64,000 bases of DNA from Cognatiluteimonas profundi (GCF_009792795.1 NZ_VKHQ01000009.1:377-64376), one strand, 5' to 3'. Numbered from the stretch's first letter, positions 44,689 through 54,009 are shown. The notes: generated by a model not told the origin, from the sequence alone. Made by a program: numbers and translations.

Positions 44689-45996
44689 TCAGGCCTGCGG
44701 CTGGGCGCGCACTCGCCACCGGCGCCATGCATGGATCGGCAGGCCGGCGAGGATGAGGGCGCCGCCCCACAACAGCGATTCGCGGCCGGTGCCGACCAGT
44801 GCGTAGAGGCTGTAGACCAGTGCGAGTGCGGCAACGACACGCCCGCCGCCATCGCCACGTCGCAACCAGGCGGCGGCACTGACGACATAGGGCAGCAGCG
44901 TCGCCGCCGTCGACAGCAGGATCGAGAACGTGAACAGCTGCACCAGCGAGTGGCTGTAGTTGGACAGCACCAGCACCGATGCCAGCGTGCTGCTCACCAC
45001 GACGCCGAACACCGGCGTGCCACCCTTGTCCAGGCGCGTGAACCGTCGCGGCAACAGGCCGTCGCTGGCTGCGGCGTAGGGCACCTGCGCGGAGACCAAT
45101 ACCCAGCCATTGAGGGCGCCGAAGCACGACACCGCGGCGACGATGGCGATGCCGATGCCCGCCGCCGGACCCCACAGGCTGCGCGCGGCTTCGGCCATTG
45201 GCGCCTGCGAGTTGCGCACGACATCGGCGGGCAGCAGGCCGAGCACGGCCGTGCACGCAAGGATGGTGGCAAAGCCGGCCAGCAGTGTCCCGAGCAGCGT
45301 CGCGCGCGGGATCGTGCGTTGTGCGTCGCGGATCGAGCCTGCCGGCACGGTGGCGGCTTCCAGCCCGAGGAAGGCCCACAACGTCAGCGCCACCGTTGCC
45401 TGCACCGCATCGCGCAGCGGCTGCCCGCTGGGATTGAATGGCCGGTAGTGGCTGCCATCGACGAACCACAGCGCGATGCCGCCGAACAGCAACAGTGGCA
45501 CCAGCTTCAGCACGGTGGTGACGACCTGCATGCGTCCGGCATCGCGCACACCGGCAAGGTTGACCGCGCTGCACACCCACAACGCGGCGAGTGCGCAGCC
45601 GGCCGCGCGCAGCGGAGTGGCGGTCAGCGGCGGCCAGATCGCGCCCATGCTGCCGGAGAACGCGACCGCGATCGCCGCATTGGCGCACCAGATCGATACC
45701 CAGTAGCTCCACGCGACCACGAACGCAGCCGTCTCGCCGAACCCTTCGCGCGCGAATGCATACGGTCCCCCGGTTCGTGGCCACTTCGCGGACAGGCGCG
45801 AAAAGGTCAACGCCAGCAGCACCGCGCCCAACAGGGTGACGCCCCAGCCGAGCAGGCTCGCCGCACCGAATGGCGCCAGCGATGCCGGCAGCAGGAACAC
45901 ACCCGAGCCGATCATGCTGCCGATGACGAGCGCGGTCGCGGACCACAGGCCGAGCGGGCGGGCTGCGGTTTCGTTCGACACGGCGGACTGACTCAT
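44689..45996 (-). CDS. APC-family amino-acid permease
   Basis: 435 aa from ATG 45996, about 12 hydrophobic segments. GSMIGSGVFLLPASL in segment 1 is the APC substrate motif, followed by SAKWPRTGGPYAFAREGFG. Similar overall to YjeH/AdiC-like transporters. It sits 50 nt downstream of the Rieske oxygenase gene and could import its substrate. The REP pair in the gap might form a hairpin in the mRNA between the two. Confidence 0.9.
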   Translation of the reverse strand: MSQSAVSNETAARPLGLWSATALVIGSMIGSGVFLLPASLAPFGAASLLGWGVTLLGAVLLALTFSRLSAKWPRTGGPYAFAREGFGETAAFVVAWSYWVSIWCANAAIAVAFSGSMGAIWPPLTATPLRAAGCALAALWVCSAVNLAGVRDAGRMQVVTTVLKLVPLLLFGGIALWFVDGSHYRPFNPSGQPLRDAVQATVALTLWAFLGLEAATVPAGSIRDAQRTIPRATLLGTLLAGFATILACTAVLGLLPADVVRNSQAPMAEAARSLWGPAAGIGIAIVAAVSCFGALNGWVLVSAQVPYAAASDGLLPRRFTRLDKGGTPVFGVVVSSTLASVLVLSNYSHSLVQLFTFSILLSTAATLLPYVVSAAAWLRRGDGGGRVVAALALVYSLYALVGTGRESLLWGGALILAGLPIHAWRRWRVRAQPQA

Positions 45997-46033
45997 GCGG
46001 GCTGCATCCTGTTCGCGGCGATGATGCTGCGGT

Positions 46034-46108
46034 TGTGGGGGCGACGTCAGTCGCGATCGGGGTGCGGCGGGTGGGCGGTATCCATCGCGACTGACGTCGC
46101 GCCCACAG
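46034..46108. repeat. Inverted REP pair over the 3' end of the Rieske gene
   Basis: Two GACGTCAGTC-type elements in inverted orientation (about 46034-46059 and 46083-46107) match over 22 nt with one mismatch and can form a long hairpin. The stop of the Rieske gene (46047) lies inside the left arm, so its last ~20 codons are REP-derived. Confidence 0.8.
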
Positions 46109-47228
46109 GAGCCAGTGAACCGGCATCGCGATACGCGCGGCGCAACAGTTCCTGGAAATGATGCACGGCGCTCTCGCGCAGGGGATTGAGGCGTCCGGCG
46201 ACATACGAGCCCGACGCGAGGCCGCGCTGGACGTCCATGCAGATGCCGAGGTCTTCCCTCTGCACCAGGTCGCTGAAGGCAAGGTCGGCGTCGCGTCGCG
46301 CGCGTCCCGCGTCGGATTCGTCGACCGGGTAATAGAAATCGAACTCGATCCGGCAACGGTCCACCGCCAGCGGCACCACGCGGTTGGTCTGCAGGCGTCC
46401 GGGCAGGATGTTGAGCATGGTGTTCGGCCACAGCCAGTAGTACAGCGCATCGCCATTGCCGTACAGGCAGGGACTACTCTCCAGCGGACTCCACTGCAAC
46501 GAGTGCAGTTCCGCGATTTCGGTGACGTAGCTGCGGTAATCGAGCATCCGGTTGAGCTCCGGATGCACGTGCGGGACGTGGTAGCCCTCCAGGTAATTGT
46601 CGACATAGACCTTCCAGTTGCAGGCCAGGTCATAGCCGACACGATGGTGGTGGCCGTAGTCGGCCAGTCCGCTCTGGGCACCGATGCGGGCATCGATGCC
46701 GGCGACGAGCGCGTCGAACGACGCCGCGTCGGCGTCGACGGCCGCGAACACCAGTCCCTGCCACGTGCGCACCTGCAATTGCGGAAGGCGGACCTGGGCC
46801 ACGTCGAAGTCCGGCGTGGCGGACATCTCCGGCGCCGACTTCAATTGCCCGTCCAGTGCGTAGGTCCAGCCGTGGTAGCGACAGCGCAATGATTTCGCGG
46901 CCAGCCCGTCGCATTGGGCGATCGGTCCAGCGCGATGCCGGCACACGTTATGGAACACGCGGATGTCGCCAGGACCGCCCGCGCCATCGGCGCCGCGCAC
47001 GGCCAGCACGGGCAGGCCGGCGAAATCGGCGATGACGTGATCGCCCGGTTCGCGCAGCTGGCACACGTGCGCAACGAGCTGCCAGCCGCGGTCGAAGATC
47101 GCGCGACGCTCGAGCGCGGGCATCGCCGAATCGACGTAGTAGTGCGCGGGCAGGGCGGTTGCATGGTCGAGCGGCTGCGGCGCGAGGTCGCGGCGGGAGG
47201 TGGTGTCGTTCATGGGCCGGGTATCCAT
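46047..47228 (-). CDS. Rieske-type ring-hydroxylating/choline-monooxygenase-like oxygenase
   Basis: 393 aa (or 388 from the ATG at 47213). Rieske cluster ligands C96-R-H98 and C116-RY-H119, then a mononuclear iron site within NYLEGYHVPHVHPEL. No ferredoxin or reductase gene is adjacent. The layout, with YHVPHVHPEL, resembles choline/carnitine monooxygenase alpha subunits. The C-terminus (VGATSVAMDTAHPPHPDRD) is encoded by a REP pair rather than by ancestral sequence. Located upstream of an amino-acid permease on the same strand. Confidence 0.85.
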   Translation of the reverse strand: MDTRPMNDTTSRRDLAPQPLDHATALPAHYYVDSAMPALERRAIFDRGWQLVAHVCQLREPGDHVIADFAGLPVLAVRGADGAGGPGDIRVFHNVCRHRAGPIAQCDGLAAKSLRCRYHGWTYALDGQLKSAPEMSATPDFDVAQVRLPQLQVRTWQGLVFAAVDADAASFDALVAGIDARIGAQSGLADYGHHHRVGYDLACNWKVYVDNYLEGYHVPHVHPELNRMLDYRSYVTEIAELHSLQWSPLESSPCLYGNGDALYYWLWPNTMLNILPGRLQTNRVVPLAVDRCRIEFDFYYPVDESDAGRARRDADLAFSDLVQREDLGICMDVQRGLASGSYVAGRLNPLRESAVHHFQELLRRAYRDAGSLAPVGATSVAMDTAHPPHPDRD

Positions 47229-47337
47229 CGATTACGGGCGCGATCCGCGTCCATCCGCTCGCGACCAGCGTGCCGAACAGCGCAGTCGGCGCGCAAGCCG
47301 GATGACGCCGCCGCAGGCTGGCCGCGTCCGGCGCCGG

Positions 47338-49374
47338 TCACTCGCGCTTGGCCGGTGCGGGCGTCCGGGCCGGTGCCGGTTTCGTGGTCGAAGTCGGTGC
47401 TCCCGGAGCCGCAGCCACCGGTGTCGGATCCCAGCCACACATCTGGCCTTCGTTCTGCTGCTTCAGCCAGTCCTGCAGCGGAGCGAAATACTCGAGCATC
47501 GGCGCGGCATCCATCGACTCCCCGCCGGTGAGCTGCTTGAGCGTCTGTTGCCACGGCTGGCTTGCGCCGCGCGACAACATCGCCAGGTATTTCTGGCCGG
47601 CGGCCTTGCTGCCGTAGAAGCTGCAGGCATACAGCGGTCCCTTGTAGCCCGATGCGTCGCACAGCGCCTTGTAGAACTGGAATTCCAGGATGTCGGCAAG
47701 GAAGTACCGCATGTACGGCGTATTGCCCGCGACGTGGTATTTGGCGCCGGGATCGAAGTCTTCCTCGCCACGCGGCTGCACCGGGGCGACGCCCTGGTAC
47801 CTGGCCTTCAGCGCCCACCAGCTTGCGTTGTAGGACTCCGGTTTGATCGACCCGTCGAACACGCCCCAGCGCCAGCGATCGATCATCATGCCGAATGGAA
47901 GGAAGGCGACCTTCGCCAGCGCCATGCGCATCTGCGCATTGACCAGTGCTTCGTGCGATTGCGGCTGGGGATCGACCAGGCCCACCGACTGCAGGTAGTC
48001 GGGCGTCATCCCCAGCACGATCGTGTCGCCGATCGCCTCGTGGACGCCGTCGTGCGCGCCCTGCTGGAAGATCGGCGGCAGCTTGTTGTACGCCAGGTAG
48101 TAATAGACGTGCCCGAGCTCGTGGTAGATCGTGGTGAACGATTCCTCGTTGGGCTCCATGCAGGTCTTCGTGCGCACATCGCCGGCCATGTTCATGTCCC
48201 AGGCACTGGCATGGCAGACCACGTCACGGTCGCGCGGCTTGATGAACTGCGACTTCGTCCAGTAGCTGGCGGGCAGCTTCTGCATGCCCAGCGACGTGTA
48301 GAAATCCTGTGCGCGGGTCGCCATCTGCCGTGCGGTGTCCAACTGCGCGGCGCGCTCGATCTCCACCAGTTCCGACGGGCCGGGAGCCCCGGCGTGGCTG
48401 GCCAGCCCGCTGCTGTAGTTCTGCTGGTACTGGCGCTGCAGCGCGCCGGTGATGTCCAGGCTGCTGGCGCCCGGGTAGGGCTGCAGGAGATCCCACAGGT
48501 TGCTCCAGTCCTGCTGCCACATGTTGCCCATCAGGTGCGCCGGCAGCATGCGCCCGGCGACTTCGCCGTGCTCCTTGCCGTACTTCGCATCCAGCTTGGT
48601 GCGCGCGTAGCAGTGCAACTGCTCGTAGAGCGGCTTGACCTGGCCCCAGAGGCGGTCGGTCTCGCTGGCGATGCGTTGCGGCGGCATGTCGTAGCCCGAA
48701 CGCCAGACCTCACCGGCATCGGCGAAGCCCATGTCCTTGGCGCCTTCATTGACCAGTTCGACGAAGCGCACGTAATCCTTGCGCATGGGTGGTGCGATCG
48801 TGTGCCAGCCGTTCCAGGCATCGAGTTGCGCGTCGTAATCGCGGTTGCCGCGCAGCACGTTCTCCAGGTCGCCGAGCGTCCTGCAGCTGGCCGCGTCGCC
48901 CGGCGTCCGGCAGTACTTGCCGGCGCCGTACATGCCTTCCATCTTGCTGGCGATGCGCGTCAGTTCGGCAAGGCGCTGCGGATCGTGGGGCGCCGGCATG
49001 GACGTCATCAGCTTCAACAGCATGATCGAGCGCGCCGTCGCCGCCGACATCGGGCGACCTTCGTACTGGCGCGCCTGCTCGATCCAGCCATTGAGCTGCG
49101 TCAGCCAGCGTTCGTTGGCCTTCGCCGCGACCAGTTCGCTGTCGTCGCTGATGTAGGTCGAGGAGATCCACTGCGCCGCGCTGAGCTCGGCGTAGGACGC
49201 GCGGAACTCGTTGTTGACGCGCGCGATGAACTGATCAGGCGTCTCGTTGGCCGGCGCTGTCGTGGCAGTGGCCGAGGTCGCGGGCGCCGAAGGCGATGGC
49301 GTGCGCTTGCAGGACGACAGGGACAGGACGCTGGCAGCAGCGGCGAGCACGAACAGGACGTGGCGAGGCTTCAC
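47338..49374 (-). CDS. M2-family peptidyl-dipeptidase (ACE-like) lipoprotein
   Basis: 678 aa from a GTG at 49374 with AAGGGA upstream. Lipobox LSSC about 20 residues in. The zinc site HELGH is at 418-422 (TIYHELGHVYYYL), with downstream E in VHEAIGDT as third ligand. Similar in size to bacterial ACE homologues that release C-terminal dipeptides. A proline/alanine/lysine-rich tail (about the last 25 residues) is probably disordered. The alternative upstream start at 49410 adds 12 residues without a ribosome site. Confidence 0.93.
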   Translation of the reverse strand: MKPRHVLFVLAAAASVLSLSSCKRTPSPSAPATSATATTAPANETPDQFIARVNNEFRASYAELSAAQWISSTYISDDSELVAAKANERWLTQLNGWIEQARQYEGRPMSAATARSIMLLKLMTSMPAPHDPQRLAELTRIASKMEGMYGAGKYCRTPGDAASCRTLGDLENVLRGNRDYDAQLDAWNGWHTIAPPMRKDYVRFVELVNEGAKDMGFADAGEVWRSGYDMPPQRIASETDRLWGQVKPLYEQLHCYARTKLDAKYGKEHGEVAGRMLPAHLMGNMWQQDWSNLWDLLQPYPGASSLDITGALQRQYQQNYSSGLASHAGAPGPSELVEIERAAQLDTARQMATRAQDFYTSLGMQKLPASYWTKSQFIKPRDRDVVCHASAWDMNMAGDVRTKTCMEPNEESFTTIYHELGHVYYYLAYNKLPPIFQQGAHDGVHEAIGDTIVLGMTPDYLQSVGLVDPQPQSHEALVNAQMRMALAKVAFLPFGMMIDRWRWGVFDGSIKPESYNASWWALKARYQGVAPVQPRGEEDFDPGAKYHVAGNTPYMRYFLADILEFQFYKALCDASGYKGPLYACSFYGSKAAGQKYLAMLSRGASQPWQQTLKQLTGGESMDAAPMLEYFAPLQDWLKQQNEGQMCGWDPTPVAAAPGAPTSTTKPAPARTPAPAKRE

Positions 49375-49406
49375 GGCGGATCCCTTGACAGCGCGACAGC
49401 GCTTGT

Positions 49407-49994
49407 TCATCGCAGGCTAGTGCTGGCTGCCGGTGGGTGCAAGTCAGGGAGCGATCCGGGAACGACCAGCCTGCGGCGGACATCGAGCAGGCCGCGATCG
49501 ACCAGCCATTTCCAGGCAGATTCGGCATCCGTGCCCACGTAGGCGCGCGCGCTCCCGAGCCGGAAGGTGTAGCCCCACGCATCCATGTCCGCCAGGACGC
49601 GATCGGCACCGACACCGGGCAGGGCATCGCCGAGCAGGGACTGCAGCACGCAGACCGCGTCTTCCTCGGCGATGGAATCGGTGGCGTCGGTATGCACGAC
49701 GGCGCGTCGAGCGGGGTCCAGCACGATCAGGTGCGAGGCTTCGTGCAACAGCGAATGCACCGGTGTGTCGCTGCGCGCGTGGACCGTCGCGCCGATGATC
49801 CCGGCTTCGGGTTCGCCCCAGTAGCTGCCCGGGATCGGCGCGCCGTCAGCGACCAGTTGCAGCCGCAGGCCGTAGTGCGTCAGCAGGGAGGCGACATCGT
49901 CGAAGGCGATGTCGCGCAGCAACAGCACGGAGCCGTTTGTGGAAGCGGCTTCAGCCGCGAGCTTTTCGTCGATCATGGAAGAGCTCGCGGCCAC
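49407..49994 (-). CDS. HExxH-containing protein of unknown function
   Basis: 195 aa if started at 49994; starts at ATG 49976 or GTG 49928 are also possible. Core motif LLHEASHLIVLD gives H84-E85-x2-H88, a zinc-protease-like pattern, with a later acidic stretch DATDSIAEEDAV that could supply a third ligand. The first ~20 residues (DEKLAAEAASTN) are translated from a REP element, so the true N-terminus may be at VLLLRDIAF. Conserved cytosolic metal-site protein of unknown role. Confidence 0.75.
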   Translation of the reverse strand: MAASSSMIDEKLAAEAASTNGSVLLLRDIAFDDVASLLTHYGLRLQLVADGAPIPGSYWGEPEAGIIGATVHARSDTPVHSLLHEASHLIVLDPARRAVVHTDATDSIAEEDAVCVLQSLLGDALPGVGADRVLADMDAWGYTFRLGSARAYVGTDAESAWKWLVDRGLLDVRRRLVVPGSLPDLHPPAASTSLR

Positions 49995-50007
49995 CAGCCG
50001 CTCCCGT
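49938..50007. repeat. Inverted REP pair at a gene 5' end
   Basis: GGCTTCAGCC-type element (49938-49962) and an inverted degenerate partner (49981-50007) lie between minE and the HExxH gene. They overlap the possible N-terminal codons of the latter. Confidence 0.75.
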
Positions 50008-50016
50008 GAACAGCCG

Positions 50017-50277
50017 TCAGGCCGCGGAGGCGCGGTCGGGCAGCGACACCGAGATATCCAGCATGTCGTGGTCGCCTTCCTTGACCAGGTCGACCTTGAC
50101 CGCGTCGACGTCGACGTTGACGTACTTGCGGATCACTTCCAGCAATTCCCGGCGCAGCAGGGGCAGGTAATCGGGTCCGCCGAACGCGCTGCGTTCCTGC
50201 GCGATGATGATGCGCAGCCGGTCCTTCGCGATGTTGGCGGTGTTCTTCTTGACCTTGAGGAAATCGAACAGGCCCAT
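50017..50277 (-). CDS. minE: Cell-division topological specificity factor MinE
   Basis: 86 aa. N-terminal [20 protein letters not shown] is the membrane-targeting/MinD-binding part, followed by [12 protein letters not shown] and the dimerisation strands [13 protein letters not shown]. It drives MinCD oscillation. Gap to minD is 2 nt. Confidence 0.98.
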   Translation of the reverse strand: MGLFDFLKVKKNTANIAKDRLRIIIAQERSAFGGPDYLPLLRRELLEVIRKYVNVDVDAVKVDLVKEGDHDMLDISVSLPDRASAA

Positions 50278-50279
50278 GC

Positions 50280-51089
50280 TCAGCCCCCGAAGAGCTTGCT
50301 GAAGAAGCCCTTCTTCTCGACCTCGGTGAACCGCATCGGCCTTGTTTCGCCCATCAGCCGGGCGACCGCGTCGTCGTAGGCCTGGCCCGCGGGCGATTCC
50401 ATGTCCAGGATCACCGGCTCGCCCTTGTTGGAGGCGTTCAACACGTCGCCGGATTCGGGGATCACGCCGATGGTCTTGAGGCCAAGGACTTCCTCGACGT
50501 CGGTGATCGACAGCATTTCGCCGCCTTCGACGCGTGTGGGGCTGTAGCGCGTCAGCAGCAGGTATTCCTTGACCCGCTCGCCGTTCTCGGCGCGGCGGGT
50601 CTTGCTCGCCAGCAGCCCGAGGATGCGGTCGGAGTCGCGCACCGACGACACTTCGGGATTGACCACGACGACGGCCTGGTCGGCGAAATACATCGCCAGG
50701 AACGCGCCTTTCTCGATGCCAGCGGGCGAATCGCAGACGATGTATTCGAAACCGTCGGCGGCGAGGTCATCGAGCACCTTCTGCACGCCTTCCTTGGTCA
50801 GCGCGTCCTTGTCGCGCGTCTGCGAGGCGGCCAGCACGAACAGGTTGTCGAAGCGCTTGTCCTTGATCAGCGATTGCCGAAGCGTCGCTTCCCCGTGGAT
50901 CACGTTGACGAAGTCGTACACCACGCGGCGCTCGCAACCCATGATCAGGTCCAGGTTGCGCAGTCCGACGTCGAAGTCGATCACGCAGACCTTCTTGCCG
51001 TGCCGCGCCAGGCCACATGCCAGGCTTGCGCTGGTGGTGGTCTTTCCGACGCCGCCCTTGCCCGAGGTGACAACGATTATTTCGGCCAA
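50280..51089 (-). CDS. minD: Septum-site-determining ATPase MinD
   Basis: 269 aa. Deviant Walker [12 protein letters not shown] at 8-18, [14 protein letters not shown], and a C-terminal amphipathic membrane helix ([10 protein letters not shown]). The start codon is TTG (51087-51089) with AAGGAG 7 nt upstream, unusual for a housekeeping gene but well placed. Binds MinC and the membrane. Confidence 0.98.
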   Translation of the reverse strand: MAEIIVVTSGKGGVGKTTTSASLACGLARHGKKVCVIDFDVGLRNLDLIMGCERRVVYDFVNVIHGEATLRQSLIKDKRFDNLFVLAASQTRDKDALTKEGVQKVLDDLAADGFEYIVCDSPAGIEKGAFLAMYFADQAVVVVNPEVSSVRDSDRILGLLASKTRRAENGERVKEYLLLTRYSPTRVEGGEMLSITDVEEVLGLKTIGVIPESGDVLNASNKGEPVILDMESPAGQAYDDAVARLMGETRPMRFTEVEKKGFFSKLFGG

Positions 51090-51118
51090 AACAGTTCTCC
51101 TTGGTGGGGCTGTCGCGC

Positions 51119-51922
51119 TCAGTCGAGCGCGGCGATGTTCAGTTGGTCTTTGTCGAGCCAGATCTGGACTGCCTTGCCGCGCAGTTCCATGGGGATGTCT
51201 TCCAGCACCTTGTAGTGCCCGGCGACCGCGACCAGTTCGGCGTGGAATTCGCGACAGAAGATGCGCGCCTTGCCGTTGCCCTGCGCGCCAGCCAGCGCGC
51301 GTCCGCGCAGTGCGCCATAGATGTGGATCGAGCCATCCGCGATGACCTCGGCGCCGGCGCCGACGGAGGTGACGACGGTGAGGTCGCGGTTTTCGGCGTA
51401 GACCTGCTGGCCCGAGCGCACCGGAGCGGTCTGGACCAGTCCGGGTTCGCCGCCAGCCGGCTTCGCGGGCGCAGTCGACGCTTTTGTGGGAGCGGCTTCC
51501 GCCGCGAGCTCTTTGGGCATCGGCTTCGCGGCGGAAGCCGCTCCCACGGGAGCCTCGCTTCCCATCGGCTCGTACTGCGCGCGGAATTTCGCCAGCAGCG
51601 GCAAGCCCAGCTGCACCGCGAGTTGTTCGTTGTCGCTGCTGCCGTAGGCAAGGGCGACCGGCAGCACGCCGGCATCGCGCAATGCATCGAGCAGCGCGCG
51701 CGCGATCGCGACATCGGGCGTGCCGGGAAGCCCGCCGAAATCGACGACCACGGCGGCGCGGGCAAACAGCTTGGGCGCGCGGGCGACGCGATCGCGCATC
51801 TCCGCGCCAAGCTTGCCGACATCCAGCGTGCGCACGCGCAGGTTGGCGATGCCGACCTGGCCGATCTTGAGTTCGCCGGCAGGCTCGTAGTCGACGACGC
51901 AGGCTGTGGGAGTCGACGCCAC
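51119..51922 (-). CDS. minC: Septum-site-determining protein MinC with REP-encoded linker
   Basis: 267 aa from a GTG at 51922, 1 nt after the GNAT stop. The N-terminal FtsZ-inhibitory domain (about 5-115) and C-terminal beta-helix domain (about 160-265, RSGQQVYAENRDLTVV, ADGSIHIYGALRGRALAGA) are normal. The interdomain linker contains an in-frame pair of inverted REP elements (51486-51547), encoding VGAASAAKP and ELAAEAAPT; the linker is otherwise known to be tolerant and flexible. FtsZ inhibitor of the Min system. Confidence 0.96.
   Translation of the reverse strand: MASTPTACVVDYEPAGELKIGQVGIANLRVRTLDVGKLGAEMRDRVARAPKLFARAAVVVDFGGLPGTPDVAIARALLDALRDAGVLPVALAYGSSDNEQLAVQLGLPLLAKFRAQYEPMGSEAPVGAASAAKPMPKELAAEAAPTKASTAPAKPAGGEPGLVQTAPVRSGQQVYAENRDLTVVTSVGAGAEVIADGSIHIYGALRGRALAGAQGNGKARIFCREFHAELVAVAGHYKVLEDIPMELRGKAVQIWLDKDQLNIAALD
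51486..51547. repeat. Perfect 22-bp inverted REP pair inside minC
   Basis: Arms at 51486-51507 (GTGGGAGCGGCTTCCGCCGC...) and 51526-51547 are exact reverse complements over 22 bp with an 18-nt loop, so the DNA or RNA can form a strong hairpin. It lies in the part of minC encoding the interdomain linker and keeps the reading frame. Confidence 0.93.
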
Positions 51923-51923
51923 G

Positions 51924-52541
51924 TCAGGTCCCCGTGGCCCGCTGCGGTGCGACGCTGGCCAGTGCGCGTGGCTGGGTGATCCAGTCCACGTCCGGCAATT
52001 GCGCGCCATAGGTCTCGCGGATCCACGGATAGCTGCACAACTCCTTCATCAGCATCGCCGCGCGCCGCCCTGCGTCGCTGTCCCCGGGAGCGTCGCGCAT
52101 GACGCGCTGCCCGATCTCGCGGAAACCGAAGCTGCCATGGAAGAGCAGGGCGGGATCGCTGCCCGACTCCAGGAAGACTTCGCAGGCCATCTGCGGGTAG
52201 CGCAACTCGGCATAGCTCTGGACGTCGGCGTAGAACGCGCGGCCGACGCCGCCGCCGCGGCGACGGCTGGCCACCGCGATGCGATCGATGTAGAAGAAAT
52301 GCGGGTGGCGTTCGCGGAACCAGTGGAAGTTGCCGCTGTCGTGCCCGGCATCCGAGCCAAAACCGATCAGGAAGCCAGCCAGCGCGCCATCACGCTCGGC
52401 GATACGGAAATATTCTGCTTCGGAATGGAAACGGCGCAGTCGGGCCGCATCGAGCGGCAGGATCGCGGGACCGGCGGCGTTGTTGAGTGCAAGGACGGAA
52501 TCCAGCTCGTGCTCGCGCACGTCGCGGATGACTATCGACAT
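51924..52541 (-). CDS. GNAT-family acetyltransferase
   Basis: 205 aa from ATG 52541 (GGGAG upstream). Acetyl-CoA motif IDRIAVASRRRGGGVGRAFY (R-x-x-G-x-G/A type) and later FHGSFGFREIGQRV. Substrate unknown. It is the first gene of the minCDE transcript, with a 1-nt gap to minC, a placement worth checking in relatives. Confidence 0.9.
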   Translation of the reverse strand: MSIVIRDVREHELDSVLALNNAAGPAILPLDAARLRRFHSEAEYFRIAERDGALAGFLIGFGSDAGHDSGNFHWFRERHPHFFYIDRIAVASRRRGGGVGRAFYADVQSYAELRYPQMACEVFLESGSDPALLFHGSFGFREIGQRVMRDAPGDSDAGRRAAMLMKELCSYPWIRETYGAQLPDVDWITQPRALASVAPQRATGT

Positions 52542-52715
52542 TCCGGGCTCCCGTCGGCTCGAATCAGCATGAATCCCACGATGCGCTGCCACGGCGGCGC
52601 GAGGTGATTATCGCATGACGAACCCGGCCCGGGCGACGCGCTGGCGGCCCGCCGGCACATGCGCCCATGACTTTCGTCGGGCTACTCGCGCCGTCCTTTG
52701 CGCCTAAGATGCGGG

Positions 52716-53960
52716 ATGTTCGCGCGCCTGAACCATAGCCGTCTGCTGCGCTACGCTGGCCTGTTCACATGGGCGGTGATCGGGATGCCGTTGCTGCTGC
52801 TCTCGCTGATGCCTTCCGAAGGCGCGCTGGCGGAGGATGGCGCCGTCACGGCCCATATCGACTGGCAGGCGTGGCTGGCCTATGCCGCCTTCGGGATCAG
52901 TTATGGGTGGCTGACGCGCGGACTGGGGACGAGGCGGGTCCGTGCCTTCGACTACGTGCTGCTGATGGTCCTGACCGGCAGCGCCATCGCCATCAGCTAC
53001 TTCAGCGCCAGCGGGCTGGGCAGCATCCTGCTGATGGTCGCGGCCTGCGTGCTGCCGTGGCTGCTCGCCCTGCCGGTCGGCGTGGCATGGCTGGTGTTGA
53101 GCGAATTCCTCGTCGTGCCGGTCTACATGCGCTGGCTGGACATGTCCTGGCTCGAGGCGCTGATGCAGTCGCTGCTGTACGCGGGGTTTTCGGGCTTCGT
53201 CTTCGTCACCAGCCTGGTCGCGCGGCAACAGGCGCAGGCGCGTGAAGAACAGCGCCAGCTGAATGCCGAATTGCGTGCAACCCGCGCCCTGCTGGCCGAG
53301 AGCGCGCGCATCAACGAGCGCACGCGTATCTCCCGAGAGTTGCATGACCTGCTCGGACACCACCTGACGGCGTTGAGCCTGAACCTGGAGGTCGCCGGAC
53401 ACCTGATCGATGGCAAGGCGCAGGAGCACGTCAACCAGGCGCACACGCTCGCCAAGCTGCTGCTCAGCGACGTCCGCGAGGCGGTGAGCCACCTGCGCGA
53501 CGCCGATGCGATCGACATGGCGGCGACGCTGCTGCCGCTGGCCGACCATGTCGCCGGCCTGGACATCAAGATGGAAATGCCGCAGCCCTTCCGGCTCGAC
53601 GATCCGGAGCGCGCGCACGTGCTGCTGCGCTGCACGCAGGAAATCATCACCAATGCGGTGCGCCATGCGCAGGCGCGGACGTTGTGGCTGCATTACCGCC
53701 AGGACGGCCGCATGGTCCGCGTGCACGCCCATGACGATGGTCGCGGGGCGGACGTCGCCAGCGTCGGCAACGGGTTGCGCGGCATGCGCGAGCGTCTGGC
53801 CGCCTACGGTGGCCGCGTCGACATCCAGGCCGCTCCGGGTCGAGGTTTCTCGCTGGACATCCAGCTGCCGCTGGACGATGGGGTCGCGGTGGGCGACTCC
53901 CAGGCGCAACCGGCACCTGATCCGGCGATGGCTGGCCTGGCGACGGGCACCCAAGTCTGA
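52716..53960 (+). CDS. NarL-type sensor histidine kinase (DesK-like)
   Basis: 414 aa. About five hydrophobic segments (residues 10-150), then a coiled coil (ARQQAQAREEQRQLNAELRA), HisKA_3 phosphoacceptor H210 in SRELHDLLGHHLTAL, and an ATPase domain with EIITNAVRHAQA and GNGLRGMRERLAAYGG. Works with the adjacent regulator. The C-terminal ~25 residues are alanine/proline-rich. Confidence 0.94.
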   Translation: MFARLNHSRLLRYAGLFTWAVIGMPLLLLSLMPSEGALAEDGAVTAHIDWQAWLAYAAFGISYGWLTRGLGTRRVRAFDYVLLMVLTGSAIAISYFSASGLGSILLMVAACVLPWLLALPVGVAWLVLSEFLVVPVYMRWLDMSWLEALMQSLLYAGFSGFVFVTSLVARQQAQAREEQRQLNAELRATRALLAESARINERTRISRELHDLLGHHLTALSLNLEVAGHLIDGKAQEHVNQAHTLAKLLLSDVREAVSHLRDADAIDMAATLLPLADHVAGLDIKMEMPQPFRLDDPERAHVLLRCTQEIITNAVRHAQARTLWLHYRQDGRMVRVHAHDDGRGADVASVGNGLRGMRERLAAYGGRVDIQAAPGRGFSLDIQLPLDDGVAVGDSQAQPAPDPAMAGLATGTQV

Positions 53961-54009
53961 TGAACACCACCCACCCGTTACCCACCAGCGTTCTCCATGG
54001 AGCCATTGC

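Noticed and set aside
47200-49542. 780-aa plus-strand frame opposite the M2 peptidase
   Set aside because: No start signal or domain; the antisense gene has HELGH and a lipobox.
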